In this document: one piece after another, positions 1 to 11,894 of the stretch
Position numbering within the stretch: position 1 is the stretch's first letter
Layout of the letters: every line of letters begins with the position of its first letter
From: Myxococcales bacterium
GTDB lineage: Bacteria > Myxococcota > Myxococcia > Myxococcales > Anaeromyxobacteraceae
Direction: 5' to 3'
Assembly: GCA_021779335.1 (NCBI GenBank)
Contig: JAJYAW010000009.1
Location: 1 to 19,935, forward strand
Length of the DNA: 19,935 bases
Program-made: the position numbers and the translations under genes
Notes under the pieces: model-generated
The model's input: only the letters and a program-made list of their open reading frames with translations
Databases searched by the model: none
Told to the model about the DNA's origin: nothing

Positions 1-2463
1 CGCGGCGCCCGCCGCCGCGTCGTGCCGGTAGGCGAGCGCTCGCGCCGCGTCCCAGCGCGCCCCCTCCACGTCGAGCCGGGACGGCCCGCGGTCGCGCAGG
101 CGGACCAGTTCCCGCAGCAGCTCCGACACGGCGGCCGGGAGCCGGGCGGCCGGCCCGGAGAGGCTGACGCTCTCCAGCGCCGAGGCCGAGGTGGCGCTCC
201 ACCAGCCATCCACCTCGTAACCCGCTGGCTCGAAGATCCGCACCGTCCGATCCGCCAGCAGCGTCGTGAAGGTCCAGCGCCGGGCCGAGGGCTCGGCCAG
301 ATCGTCGGGGAGTCGGAGAAAGAGGGTGGCCGAGGCCTGTCTGGCGCCCGGGACGTCCTCGATGATGACGCGGCGGGCCGTGGGCCAGCGCGGCGGCGCT
401 GACGTCGGGTCGGCGCTGCCGGGGCCCCGGCGCGGGAGTCGGCCGAAGGCCTTGCGGAGCAGGTCGAGCGCCGGCGCCGGGTCGACGTCGCCGGCCACCA
501 CGACCACCGCCCCCTCGGTTTGCTGGAGCCGTCGCAGGTAGGCCTCCCCCCAGCGCGCGCCTCCGGAGCGCTCGGGGAGGGGACCACCGGTGAGGGCCGC
601 CTCGTAGGCCTGCCAGGGCATGGCCTCGTCCGGGGTCGGCATGCGGAGGCGCCCGGCCGAGAGCGGCTGGCCCCAGCACGCCATCGCCTCGATGAGCGCC
701 GGCAACCAGGCCCTGGAACCACCCAGTTGCAGGACGACCCCGTCGGCGTAGGCCTTGGCCTGTGGGGCCAGGCCGCAGCCGCCGGCCTGCAGGCCGTCCC
801 TCGCGCCCGCCAGCGCCTGCCGCGCCGCCAGCCCCTCCGAGACCCGCACGGCTCCCCCTGGGAGGCGGAGCTCGACGAAGGCGAAGGGCGCCGCGGGACG
901 CCGCAGCACGAGGAGCTCGATCCCGTTGGGGAGCCGCTCGCGGCGGGCCGCCTCCAGGCCGGCCGGCTCGAGGAGCCGTTCCAGCTCGTCGGCGCCGGGG
1001 ACGGCGGCGGCCACCGGGCTCTGGGCCACGGGCCAGGCCGCCTGGCCTTCCACCCGCGGGGGCGTGGCGTCGCCGGAGAGCGGCTGGTGGCCGCCGACCG
1101 GCGCCGCTTCCGGCGCGGCGGTCACCGTGGCGACCACGCTGGGGCCTGGGGCGATCCAGGCGTCCAGCCAGGCCCGGGCGGCCGGTCCGAACTGGGACGC
1201 CTCGTTGAGGTCGAGCCAGGCGGGCACGTCCGCCGAGCCGACGGCCCGGACCAGCCGCCCCACAGGGCCCACCCAGCCGTACTCCAGCCCCTCCTCGCGC
1301 TCCATGCGGAGGCGCCTTCGCAGGAGGGCCTCCACGGCCGGGGCCGGCCACGTCCAGGAGGCGCCGGTCCGCCGGGAGGCCTCGACGAGGGCCTGGCGAA
1401 CCGGCTCGGCGTCTTCCAGGCGCTCCAGCCCGACCTCGATGACGAGGACGCTGGCCCGGTCGAGCGACTCGAGGCTCACGCCGACAAAGCTCACCTTCTG
1501 CGTCAGGTCCGGCCGGGCGGCTCGCCAGCCCAGGATCTGACGCAGCTCCCCGCCGGCCCGATCGGCGGCGGGTCCGAACCGGATCCCAGGCGCCCGCCAG
1601 GCGAGCAGCAGCCGTGGCTTCGCCCCCCCGGTGAGGGCGACCTCGCGGGTCGGCTGGCGCGCCGGCGGCGGCTCGCTCGAGAACCCGGGCTCGGGGGCGA
1701 CCGGATGGGCTGCGTCGCCGAGCGCCCGCCCGCGCAGCGCGCCGACCACGCGGGCGGCCTCCCGCTCGGCGTCCTGGCCGGTGGAGAGCCAGAGCGTGGA
1801 GCGGTGCGGCGCCATGGAGGCGCGCAGGAAGGCGCGGACGTCGTCGAGGGTGAGCGATCGGACGCCCTCCGGCGTGGGCGCCGGCCGCCCGAAGGCCGTC
1901 CCGGCGAGCGCCAGCCGCTTCACCTCGCGGGTGGCGGCGGCGGCCGTGTCGACCTCGCGCTCCAGCCGGGAGGCCACCGCCTGCCGGCCCCGGAGGATCA
2001 CCTCCTCCTGGAGACCGGCGGCCGGGTCGTCGAGGAGCTCCGAGAGGGCGGCCAGCACCGCGCCCTGGTAGGCCGGGCGGCAGCGGACGGCCAGGGTCGT
2101 CTCGTCCGCCTCGACCCCGCCCCCCAGCAGCGCCCCCGCGGCGTAGAGCTCCTCCTGCAGCGAGGCGCCTCCGCGGCCGCGGGGCGCCTGCAGCGCGGCG
2201 ATGAGGGCCACCTGGGCCAGGCCGGCCTTGCCCGCGGGCTCGTCGGCGGCGCCGGCGCCCATGGCCAAGCTCACCGTGACGTCGCGCTGGCCGGGGACCT
2301 GGAAGACCGCCAGCCGAAGCCCGCTCGGCAGCACCTGGGCGTCCAGCCCGTGATCCATGGGGGGCGGCGGGATGAGCAGGGAGCGGGCGGCCGCCTGGTA
2401 GGCCATGGCCTGGCACCCTGCCAGCGCGAGGAGGGCGGAGAGGGCGGGGGCGGCCAGGCGCAT
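1..2463 (-). CDS. M16 peptidase-like lipoprotein lacking the zinc site (partial, 3' end outside window)
   Basis: The frame is open for 821 codons from ATG at 2463 to the window edge, so the C-terminus is missing. Residues 1-17 look like a lipoprotein signal: a hydrophobic run ending in the lipobox LALAGC, which would put the lipid on Cys17. Two M16 (pitrilysin/insulinase)-type halves follow. The first opens near residue 45 with LPSGLRLAV. The second opens near residue 510 with LPNGIELLVL and contains the family-like strand VVVVAGDVD near residue 650. Active M16 enzymes carry HxxEH shortly after the first strand pair. Here the aligned stretch is GLAQVALIAAL (residues 81-91), with none of the three key residues, and the visible part of the second half has no HxxEH either. 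It is therefore probably a non-catalytic partner or chaperone-like M16 protein on the inner or outer membrane. No clear Shine-Dalgarno precedes the start. Codon use is slightly less GC-biased than in neighbours (some TTT, GTT, CAA and AGA). Family assignment is fairly sure; lack of activity is inferred. Confidence 0.85.
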   Translation of the reverse strand, partial: MRLAAPALSALLALAGCQAMAYQAAARSLLIPPPPMDHGLDAQVLPSGLRLAVFQVPGQRDVTVSLAMGAGAADEPAGKAGLAQVALIAALQAPRGRGGASLQEELYAAGALLGGGVEADETTLAVRCRPAYQGAVLAALSELLDDPAAGLQEEVILRGRQAVASRLEREVDTAAAATREVKRLALAGTAFGRPAPTPEGVRSLTLDDVRAFLRASMAPHRSTLWLSTGQDAEREAARVVGALRGRALGDAAHPVAPEPGFSSEPPPARQPTREVALTGGAKPRLLLAWRAPGIRFGPAADRAGGELRQILGWRAARPDLTQKVSFVGVSLESLDRASVLVIEVGLERLEDAEPVRQALVEASRRTGASWTWPAPAVEALLRRRLRMEREEGLEYGWVGPVGRLVRAVGSADVPAWLDLNEASQFGPAARAWLDAWIAPGPSVVATVTAAPEAAPVGGHQPLSGDATPPRVEGQAAWPVAQSPVAAAVPGADELERLLEPAGLEAARRERLPNGIELLVLRRPAAPFAFVELRLPGGAVRVSEGLAARQALAGARDGLQAGGCGLAPQAKAYADGVVLQLGGSRAWLPALIEAMACWGQPLSAGRLRMPTPDEAMPWQAYEAALTGGPLPERSGGARWGEAYLRRLQQTEGAVVVVAGDVDPAPALDLLRKAFGRLPRRGPGSADPTSAPPRWPTARRVIIEDVPGARQASATLFLRLPDDLAEPSARRWTFTTLLADRTVRIFEPAGYEVDGWWSATSASALESVSLSGPAARLPAAVSELLRELVRLRDRGPSRLDVEGARWDAARALAYRHDAAAGAA

Positions 2464-2490
2464 GAGTTCACTCGGGCCGGGCGGGGCCGA

Positions 2491-2526
2491 CGGAGGGGTG
2501 AGGCGCGGCGGAGGGGCGAGGCGCGA
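2491..2526. repeat. two-copy 18-bp tandem repeat upstream of the M16-like gene
   Basis: Two adjacent 18-bp units, cggaggggtgaggcgcgg and cggaggggcgaggcgcga, match at 16 of 18 positions. They lie 28 bp upstream of the M16-like start codon, in the 231-bp spacer between that gene and clpA. The role is unknown: it may be a slippage product or a pair of protein-binding sites. Confidence 0.6.
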
Positions 2527-2539
2527 CGGTGGGTCGCCA

Positions 2540-2560
2540 TGGTAGCCGCCCGGGCTACCA
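2540..2560. other. perfect 8-bp inverted repeat in the clpA/M16 spacer
   Basis: The arms tggtagcc and ggctacca enclose the 5-nt loop gcccg. It sits about 77 nt upstream of the M16-like start and about 70 nt past the clpA terminator hairpin. It could be a leader-RNA hairpin of the M16-like gene, an operator, or a second terminator. There is no T-run on either side. Confidence 0.45.
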
Positions 2561-2630
2561 CCGACAAGCAGTCTCACACGACCAGGAGTGCGATCCGGGC
2601 CGGCCAGGCCGCCGCGTGCACCGGACACGA

Positions 2631-2664
2631 CGAAGGCGCCCCCGGGGTCCCGGGAGCGCCCTCG
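2631..2664 (-). terminator. hairpin terminator after clpA
   Basis: Read on the minus strand, this begins about 30 nt after the clpA stop. The outer arms CGAGGGCGC and GCGCCTTCG pair over 9 bp with one G-T. One mismatch follows, then an inner CCCGG/CCGGG stem. The only U-rich part is TTC within the 3' arm, as is usual in this GC-rich DNA. It closes the clpS-clpA transcription unit. Confidence 0.6.
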
Positions 2665-2694
2665 CCTCGTCTCGCGCCCGGGCGCTCGCCGGGC

Positions 2695-4986
<2,292 letters not shown>

Positions 4987-4988
4987 CG

Positions 4989-5318
4989 CTACTCCGGCTC
5001 GAGCGTGCAGAGGAGCGGGAACTCCGCTTCCCTGGCCAGCGACATCGTCTTGCGCACCTTCGACTCCGCGATCTCGTAGGGATAGATACCCGCCACGCCG
5101 ACGCCGTGCATGTGAACGTTCAACATGATGCGGTGCGCCGTCTCCGCGTCGTGCCTGAACACGTTGACGAGCACCCAGTCGACGAACTCCTGGGTGGTGT
5201 AGTCGTCGTTGTGGAGCAGCACCCGGTAGAGCGACGGGCGGTCCACCTTCCGGGTGGACTTGGCCCGCGGGACGACGATGGCGGTCCCGTCGCCGGGGGG
5301 GCGGGTTCGCTCGGCCAT
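4989..5318 (-). CDS. clpS: ATP-dependent Clp protease adaptor ClpS
   Basis: ClpS binds destabilising N-terminal residues and delivers N-degron substrates to ClpA. The 109-aa protein has a flexible N-terminal tail of about 30 residues followed by the folded core. The core carries the family signatures LLHNDDYTTQEFVDWVL and the Met/His-rich stretch MLNVHMHGVGVAGIYPYEIAE, which form the N-end-residue pocket and the ClpA contact surface. ATG at 5318 is chosen; a GTG at 5348 in the same frame would add ten residues not typical of the family. No Shine-Dalgarno precedes 5318, but TAGAAT ends eight bases before it, so the mRNA may be leaderless. clpA follows after 2 bp and is co-transcribed. Confidence 0.96.
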   Translation of the reverse strand: MAERTRPPGDGTAIVVPRAKSTRKVDRPSLYRVLLHNDDYTTQEFVDWVLVNVFRHDAETAHRIMLNVHMHGVGVAGIYPYEIAESKVRKTMSLAREAEFPLLCTLEPE

Positions 5319-5326
5319 GTGGCAGG

Positions 5327-5332
5327 ATTCTA
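5327..5332 (-). promoter_or_regulatory. candidate -10 element of clpS (leaderless)
   Basis: TAGAAT on the minus strand (five of six matches to TATAAT) is the only AT-rich hexamer in the spacer. It ends eight bases before the clpS ATG, so transcription would begin at or very near the start codon. No convincing -35 is seen 17 bp upstream. Confidence 0.4.
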
Positions 5333-5376
5333 AGGCGGGGGCGGACACGGCGCTCGCCGGGAAAGGGCCCGTCGAT

Positions 5377-5400
5377 CCGGGCGCTTCGGGGTCCGCCCGG
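5377..5400 (-). terminator. hairpin terminator after rubrerythrin
   Basis: The arms ccgggcg and cgcccgg (7 bp, perfect) with a 10-nt loop begin three bases after the rubrerythrin stop codon. There is no U-tract. Its position directly after the stop supports a role in ending the transcript. Confidence 0.5.
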
Positions 5401-5402
5401 CG

Positions 5403-5900
<498 letters not shown>

Positions 5901-5931
5901 GGTGGTCCCCTCGGTCCAGTGGTGGGCGCCC

Positions 5932-5937
5932 ATCCTA
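5932..5937 (-). promoter_or_regulatory. candidate -10 element of rubrerythrin
   Basis: TAGGAT on the minus strand lies about 31 bases before the GTG start. It would give a leader of about 25 nt that includes the GAGGGG ribosome-binding site. No clear -35 is visible, so this rests on position and AT content only. Confidence 0.3.
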
Positions 5938-5946
5938 GCCGAAACG

Positions 5947-5977
5947 GCGCCGGACCGGCCGTGCCGGGCCCCGGCGC
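5947..5977 (-). terminator. hairpin terminator after uvrA
   Basis: The arms GCGCCGG and CCGGCGC (7 bp) begin two bases after the uvrA stop, separated by a 17-nt loop that can itself fold. CGTTTC follows, the nearest thing to a U-tract here. It lies just upstream of the proposed rubrerythrin -10. Confidence 0.45.
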
Positions 5978-5979
5978 GC

Positions 5980-8889
<2,910 letters not shown>

Positions 8890-8899
8890 TGGACGGTGT

Positions 8900-8905
8900 T
8901 CTTAA
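8900..8905 (-). promoter_or_regulatory. candidate -10 element of uvrA (near-leaderless)
   Basis: TTAAGA on the minus strand is the only AT-rich hexamer upstream of uvrA. It ends ten bases before the ATG, implying a leader of only a few bases. This agrees with the absence of a Shine-Dalgarno. No -35 is recognised. Confidence 0.3.
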
Positions 8906-8935
8906 CGCGCCGCCCGGATCGGGGCCACCGCCATC

Positions 8936-8951
8936 GACGGCGCGCGCCGTC
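8936..8951. promoter_or_regulatory. 16-bp perfect palindrome in the uvrA/EamA divergent spacer
   Basis: gacggcgcgcgccgtc is a perfect 16-bp palindrome near the middle of the 103-bp spacer, between the proposed start regions of the two divergent genes. That is a typical place for an operator. GC-only palindromes also arise by chance in such DNA, so this is tentative. It is not a LexA-type site that I recognise. Confidence 0.35.
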
Positions 8952-8973
8952 CCTTCCGCTGCCCCGCGGAAGG
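8952..8973 (+). other. hairpin just upstream of the first EamA gene
   Basis: The arms ccttccgc and gcggaagg (8 bp, perfect) flank a 6-nt loop, immediately before the proposed extended -10 of the EamA gene. It may be an operator dyad covering the -35 region, because it lies upstream of the likely transcription start. Confidence 0.35.
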
Positions 8974-8982
8974 TGGTAACAC
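8974..8982 (+). promoter_or_regulatory. candidate extended -10 of the EamA operon
   Basis: TGGTAACAC reads as TGn followed by TAACAC (three of six matches to TATAAT) and ends ten bases before the ATG at 8993. No Shine-Dalgarno precedes that start, again suggesting a near-leaderless transcript. Confidence 0.3.
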
Positions 8983-8992
8983 CGCGCCACTC

Positions 8993-9931
8993 ATGGAGAA
9001 CCTCGGCACGCCCCTGCCGGTCCCCGGCCGGGCCCGGGCGCGCGCCCTGCTCTTCGGCGCGGGCGTCCTCTTCGGCCTGTCGGCGGTGCTCGCCAAGCTC
9101 GCCTCCCGCGGCGGCCTCATGAGCGGCGGGCAGGTCACGCTGGTCCGCTTCCTGGTCGGTATCGCGGCGGTGGGGACCCTCTTCGCGGCGCGCCCCGGCA
9201 CCTTCCGCCCGGTCCGCTACGGGCTGCTCGCCTCGCGCGGCCTCTTCGGCGGCCTGGCGGCGCTGCTCTACTTCCTCTCCATCGAGCTCATCCCGGCGGG
9301 CGAGGCCACGCTCCTCAACAACATGTTCCCCATCTTCGCGGTGCTCATCTCCTTCTTCCTGCTCGGGGAGCGGCCCACCGCCCACCTGGCGGTGGCGCTG
9401 CTGGTGGCCTCCGTCGGCGTCTTCCTGGTGCTGGGAGGCGGCCGCATCGGCCTCGGGCTGGGCGCCGGGGAGCTGCTCGGCCTGGCCTCGGCGGTCTTCG
9501 GCGGGGCCGCCGTCACCTCCATCCGGGCGCTGCGCGCCACCGACAACGCCCCCACCATCTTCCTCGCCATGGCGCTCGGCGGGGTGCTGGTCTCCATCCC
9601 GTTCGGCCTCGGCCCCTGGCCGAGCCAGCCGGCGCCCTGGCTGGCGGCCGGCGGCGTGGGGCTGGTGGCCTTCCTGGCGCAGCTCCTCATGACCGAGGCC
9701 TACGGCGCCCTGTCGGTGGCCGAGGCGGCCCTCTGGCAGCAGCTCACCCCCATCGCCTCGTACGCCCTGGCGCTCTCCATCGGGGAGGAGCTGACCGGCG
9801 CGGCCGCGGTGGGCGTGCTGCTCGGCATCGCCGGCGTGGTCTACGGCTCGCTGCTGGGGCACCGCTCCAGGCCGGGCGCCGATCCGGCGCTGCGGGCGGC
9901 GGCCGCCGGCATCGCCACCGAGGAGCCGTGA
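8993..9931 (+). CDS. EamA/DMT-superfamily transporter (first of tandem pair)
   Basis: This 312-aa integral membrane protein has two EamA (DUF6) halves of five predicted helices each. After a cytoplasmic tail of about 17 residues, the first half (about 18-145) includes RGLFGGLAALLYFLSIELIPAGEATLL split over two helices and ends in the conserved LLGERPTAH. The second half (about 160-290) includes the loop RATDNAPTIF and the stretch AEAALWQQLTPIA. Such proteins export or import small metabolites such as amino acids or nucleotides across the inner membrane; the substrate cannot be told from sequence. Its TGA overlaps the next gene's GTG by four bases (GTGA), so the two are translationally coupled. 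It is divergent from uvrA. Confidence 0.88.
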   Translation: MENLGTPLPVPGRARARALLFGAGVLFGLSAVLAKLASRGGLMSGGQVTLVRFLVGIAAVGTLFAARPGTFRPVRYGLLASRGLFGGLAALLYFLSIELIPAGEATLLNNMFPIFAVLISFFLLGERPTAHLAVALLVASVGVFLVLGGGRIGLGLGAGELLGLASAVFGGAAVTSIRALRATDNAPTIFLAMALGGVLVSIPFGLGPWPSQPAPWLAAGGVGLVAFLAQLLMTEAYGALSVAEAALWQQLTPIASYALALSIGEELTGAAAVGVLLGIAGVVYGSLLGHRSRPGADPALRAAAAGIATEEP

Positions 9932-10800
9932 GCCCGGCCGCGCGCGGGCGGCTGCTGCTGCTCGGCAGCGCCGTCTCCTTCGGCCTGATGGCGGTGCTGG
10001 CGCGCCGCCTCGCCAGCACGCACGCGTTCACGGCCGGCCAGCTCTCGGTCATCCGCTTCGCCGCCGGCGCCGCCTTCTCGCTGGCGGCCTTCCGGCTCGG
10101 CCTGGCCCGCTACGCCCCCGTCAACCGGCGCCTCCTCTGGTCGCGCGGCCTCTCCGGCGGCGTCGTGGTGGTGCTCTACTTCCTGGCGCTGGCGCGCATC
10201 CCGGCCGGCGAGGCCGGGCTGCTCTACAACCTCTTCCCCGTCATCGCCACGGCGCTCGCCGTGCCCGCCTTCGGCGAGCGGCCCACCGTGCACCTCCTGC
10301 TGGCGCTGCTGCTGGCCACCGCCGGGGTGGCGCTGGTGCTGGGCGGCGGCACGCTCCGGCTCGGGCTCGGCGGCGGCGAGGCCCTGGCGCTCGGGGCGGC
10401 CTTCTTCGCGGCCGTCTCGGCCGTCACCATCCGCTCCATGCGGGCCACCGACAACGCCGCCACCATCTTCTTCTTCTTCTGCCTGGGCGGGATCCCGGTG
10501 GCCCTCCCGTTCGCGCTCGACCCCTGGACGCTGGCGCCGGGCCCCTGGGCGGTGGCGCTCCTCATGGCGCTCTGCGCCTACGCGGCCCAGGTGCTGATGG
10601 CGGAGGCCTACGGCGCGCTCACCGTGCCCGAGGCGGCCATCTGGCTGCAGCTCACCCCCATCGCCCAGGTGGTGCTGGCGGTGCCGCTGCTCGGCGAGGT
10701 GCTCCCGCCGGCGTCGCTGCTCGGCGTGGCGGTGGGCGTGGCCGGGGTGGCCTACGGCTCGGTCCTGGGGAGCCGCCGGGCCGCGCCTCCGCCCGGCTGA
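9928..10800 (+). CDS. EamA/DMT-superfamily transporter (second of tandem pair)
   Basis: This 290-aa paralogue of the preceding gene starts at a GTG that overlaps its stop; GAGGAG lies two bases before the GTG. It has ten predicted helices in two EamA halves. It shares with its neighbour the segments RGLSGG, IPAGEAGLLYNLFPVIA (IPAGEATLLNNMFPIFA in the first), GERPTVHL, RATDNAATIF and EAAIWLQLTPIA. The pair clearly arose by tandem duplication. They may work as a heterodimer or have diverged in substrate. The protein ends in a short Arg/Pro tail. The substrate is unknown. Confidence 0.88.
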   Translation: MSPAARGRLLLLGSAVSFGLMAVLARRLASTHAFTAGQLSVIRFAAGAAFSLAAFRLGLARYAPVNRRLLWSRGLSGGVVVVLYFLALARIPAGEAGLLYNLFPVIATALAVPAFGERPTVHLLLALLLATAGVALVLGGGTLRLGLGGGEALALGAAFFAAVSAVTIRSMRATDNAATIFFFFCLGGIPVALPFALDPWTLAPGPWAVALLMALCAYAAQVLMAEAYGALTVPEAAIWLQLTPIAQVVLAVPLLGEVLPPASLLGVAVGVAGVAYGSVLGSRRAAPPPG

Positions 10801-10811
10801 CCGGGCCGGGT

Positions 10812-10847
10812 GGGGCTCGGGGCCTGCGCCGCCGGGGAGGCAGCCCC
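10812..10847 (+). terminator. possible terminator after the EamA pair
   Basis: The arms ggggct and agcccc are separated by 24 nt that contain a further gcct/aggc pairing. It lies 12 bases after the stop of the second EamA gene. The fold is weak and has no U-tract, so this is a tentative call. Confidence 0.25.
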
Positions 10848-10883
10848 GACGGGTCGCCGCCGCCCGCCGGGCGGACCGCGCGC

Positions 10884-10889
10884 TAGAGT
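10884..10889 (+). promoter_or_regulatory. candidate -10 of the CHI-like gene
   Basis: TAGAGT (four of six matches to TATAAT) stands out in GC-only surroundings, 36 bases before the ATG. It would give a leader of about 30 nt containing the GGAG ribosome-binding site at 10917-10920. No good -35 is seen. A 15-bp imperfect palindrome, ccgcccgccgggcgg, sits at 10860-10874, where a regulator could act. Confidence 0.3.
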
Positions 10890-10925
10890 CGCCCCCGCCG
10901 CGCGACCCACCACCCCGGAGCCCAC

Positions 10926-11474
10926 ATGCGCCTCGCCGCCGCCGCCCTCGTCCTCCTCCTCGCCTCCACCGCGCTCGCCCGCGAGGTGGCGGGCGTCAAC
11001 GTGCCCGAGACCGCCGCGCTGGGCGACCGGACGCTCCAGCTCAACGGCGCGGGGCTGCGCTCCAAGTTCTTCGTCAAGGTCTACGTGGGGGCGCTCTACC
11101 TGGGGCAGAAGGCGGCCAGCGCGGACGCCATCCTGGGGGCCGACGCCCCCTGGCTCGTGACCATGACCTTCAAGCGCGGCGTGGGGAAGGGGCAGATCAT
11201 GGACGCCTTCAAGGAGGGGTTCGAGAACAACTCCAGGGCCGACCTGCCCGCCATCCTCCCCGGGCTCGCCAAGGTGGGGGAGGGCCTGAAGGACTTCAAG
11301 GAGGGCGACGTCTTCACCATCGCCTACGTGCCGGGCGCCGGGGCCACCCTCACGCCGCCCGGCGGCGCGCCCATCACGGTGGAGGGGAAGAAGTTCGGCG
11401 ACGCCCTGCTGCGCAACTGGCTGGGCCCGAAGCCGGCCGACGGCGACCTGAAGGCCGGGATGCTGGGCGAGTAG
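10926..11474 (+). CDS. secreted chalcone isomerase-like protein
   Basis: This 182-aa protein has a clear Sec signal peptide (Met-Arg, a hydrophobic run, cleavage after STALA near residue 18), so it should be periplasmic. The mature part matches the bacterial chalcone-isomerase-like family. It opens with EVAGVNVPETA, then the core strand and turn GAGLRSKFFVKVYVGALYL, the helical stretch GKGQIMDAFKEGFENN, and GDVFTIAYVPGAGATLTPPG near residue 130. It ends in KKFGDALLRNWLGPKPAD. Family members share the chalcone isomerase fold but usually not flavonoid enzyme activity; a lipid or other small-ligand role is the usual guess. GGAG lies five bases before the ATG. cutA follows after 21 bp and may be co-transcribed. 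The partner or ligand is unknown. Confidence 0.85.
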   Translation: MRLAAAALVLLLASTALAREVAGVNVPETAALGDRTLQLNGAGLRSKFFVKVYVGALYLGQKAASADAILGADAPWLVTMTFKRGVGKGQIMDAFKEGFENNSRADLPAILPGLAKVGEGLKDFKEGDVFTIAYVPGAGATLTPPGGAPITVEGKKFGDALLRNWLGPKPADGDLKAGMLGE

Positions 11475-11495
11475 CCGCCGCGTCCCGCGCCCCGC

Positions 11496-11813
11496 TTGAC
11501 CGACGTGCTCCTCGTCCTGGTCACGACGCCGTCGCCGGAGGTGGCGGCCGGGCTGGCGCGCGCGCTCGTCGAGGCGCGGCTGGCCGCGTGCGGCAACGTC
11601 GTCCCAGGGGTGCGCTCCATCTACCGGTGGCAGGGGGCGGTGTGCGACGAGGCCGAGGCGCTGCTGGTCCTCAAGACCACCCGCGGCCGGTTCGAGGCCC
11701 TGCGCGACGAGCTGCTGCGGCGCCACCCCTACGACGTGCCGGAGGTGCTGGCGCTGCCGGTGGAGGCGGGGAGCGCGGCCTACCTGGCCTGGGTGGCGGA
11801 GCAGGTCGCCTGA
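11496..11813 (+). CDS. cutA: divalent-cation tolerance protein CutA
   Basis: CutA is a small trimeric cytoplasmic protein of the ferredoxin-like, PII-related fold, originally linked to copper tolerance; its molecular role is still unclear. The 105-aa length is normal. Family motifs in order are VLLVLVTTPS, the helix EARLAACGNVVPGVRSIYRWQG, LLVLKTTRGRF, HPYDVPEVLALPV and the C-terminal YLAWV. The Cys and Tyr residues conserved in CutA are present. The start is taken as TTG at 11496, since it gives the usual short lead before the first strand; an in-frame GTG at 11505 is the alternative. No Shine-Dalgarno is seen, so translation may depend on the upstream gene. Confidence 0.92.
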   Translation: MTDVLLVLVTTPSPEVAAGLARALVEARLAACGNVVPGVRSIYRWQGAVCDEAEALLVLKTTRGRFEALRDELLRRHPYDVPEVLALPVEAGSAAYLAWVAEQVA

Positions 11814-11822
11814 GCGCGTGAA

Positions 11823-11848
11823 GGGCCGGGCCCGCGAGGACCCGGCCC
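11823..11848. terminator. bidirectional hairpin between convergent cutA and the Bax-inhibitor gene
   Basis: The arms gggccggg and cccggccc (8 bp, perfect) enclose a 10-nt loop. It starts nine bases after the cutA stop and lies about 47 bases beyond the stop of the convergent gene, so it can serve both transcripts. No U-tract is present on either strand. Confidence 0.5.
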
Positions 11849-11894
11849 ACCGGCGACGCGGCGCGCCGCCCGCGGGCGGCTGCGGGTCGCCGAG

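Noticed and set aside
11496..11501. TTGACC at the start of cutA as a -35 element
   Set aside because: It is the start codon and next codon of cutA, and no -10 lies 16-18 bp downstream.
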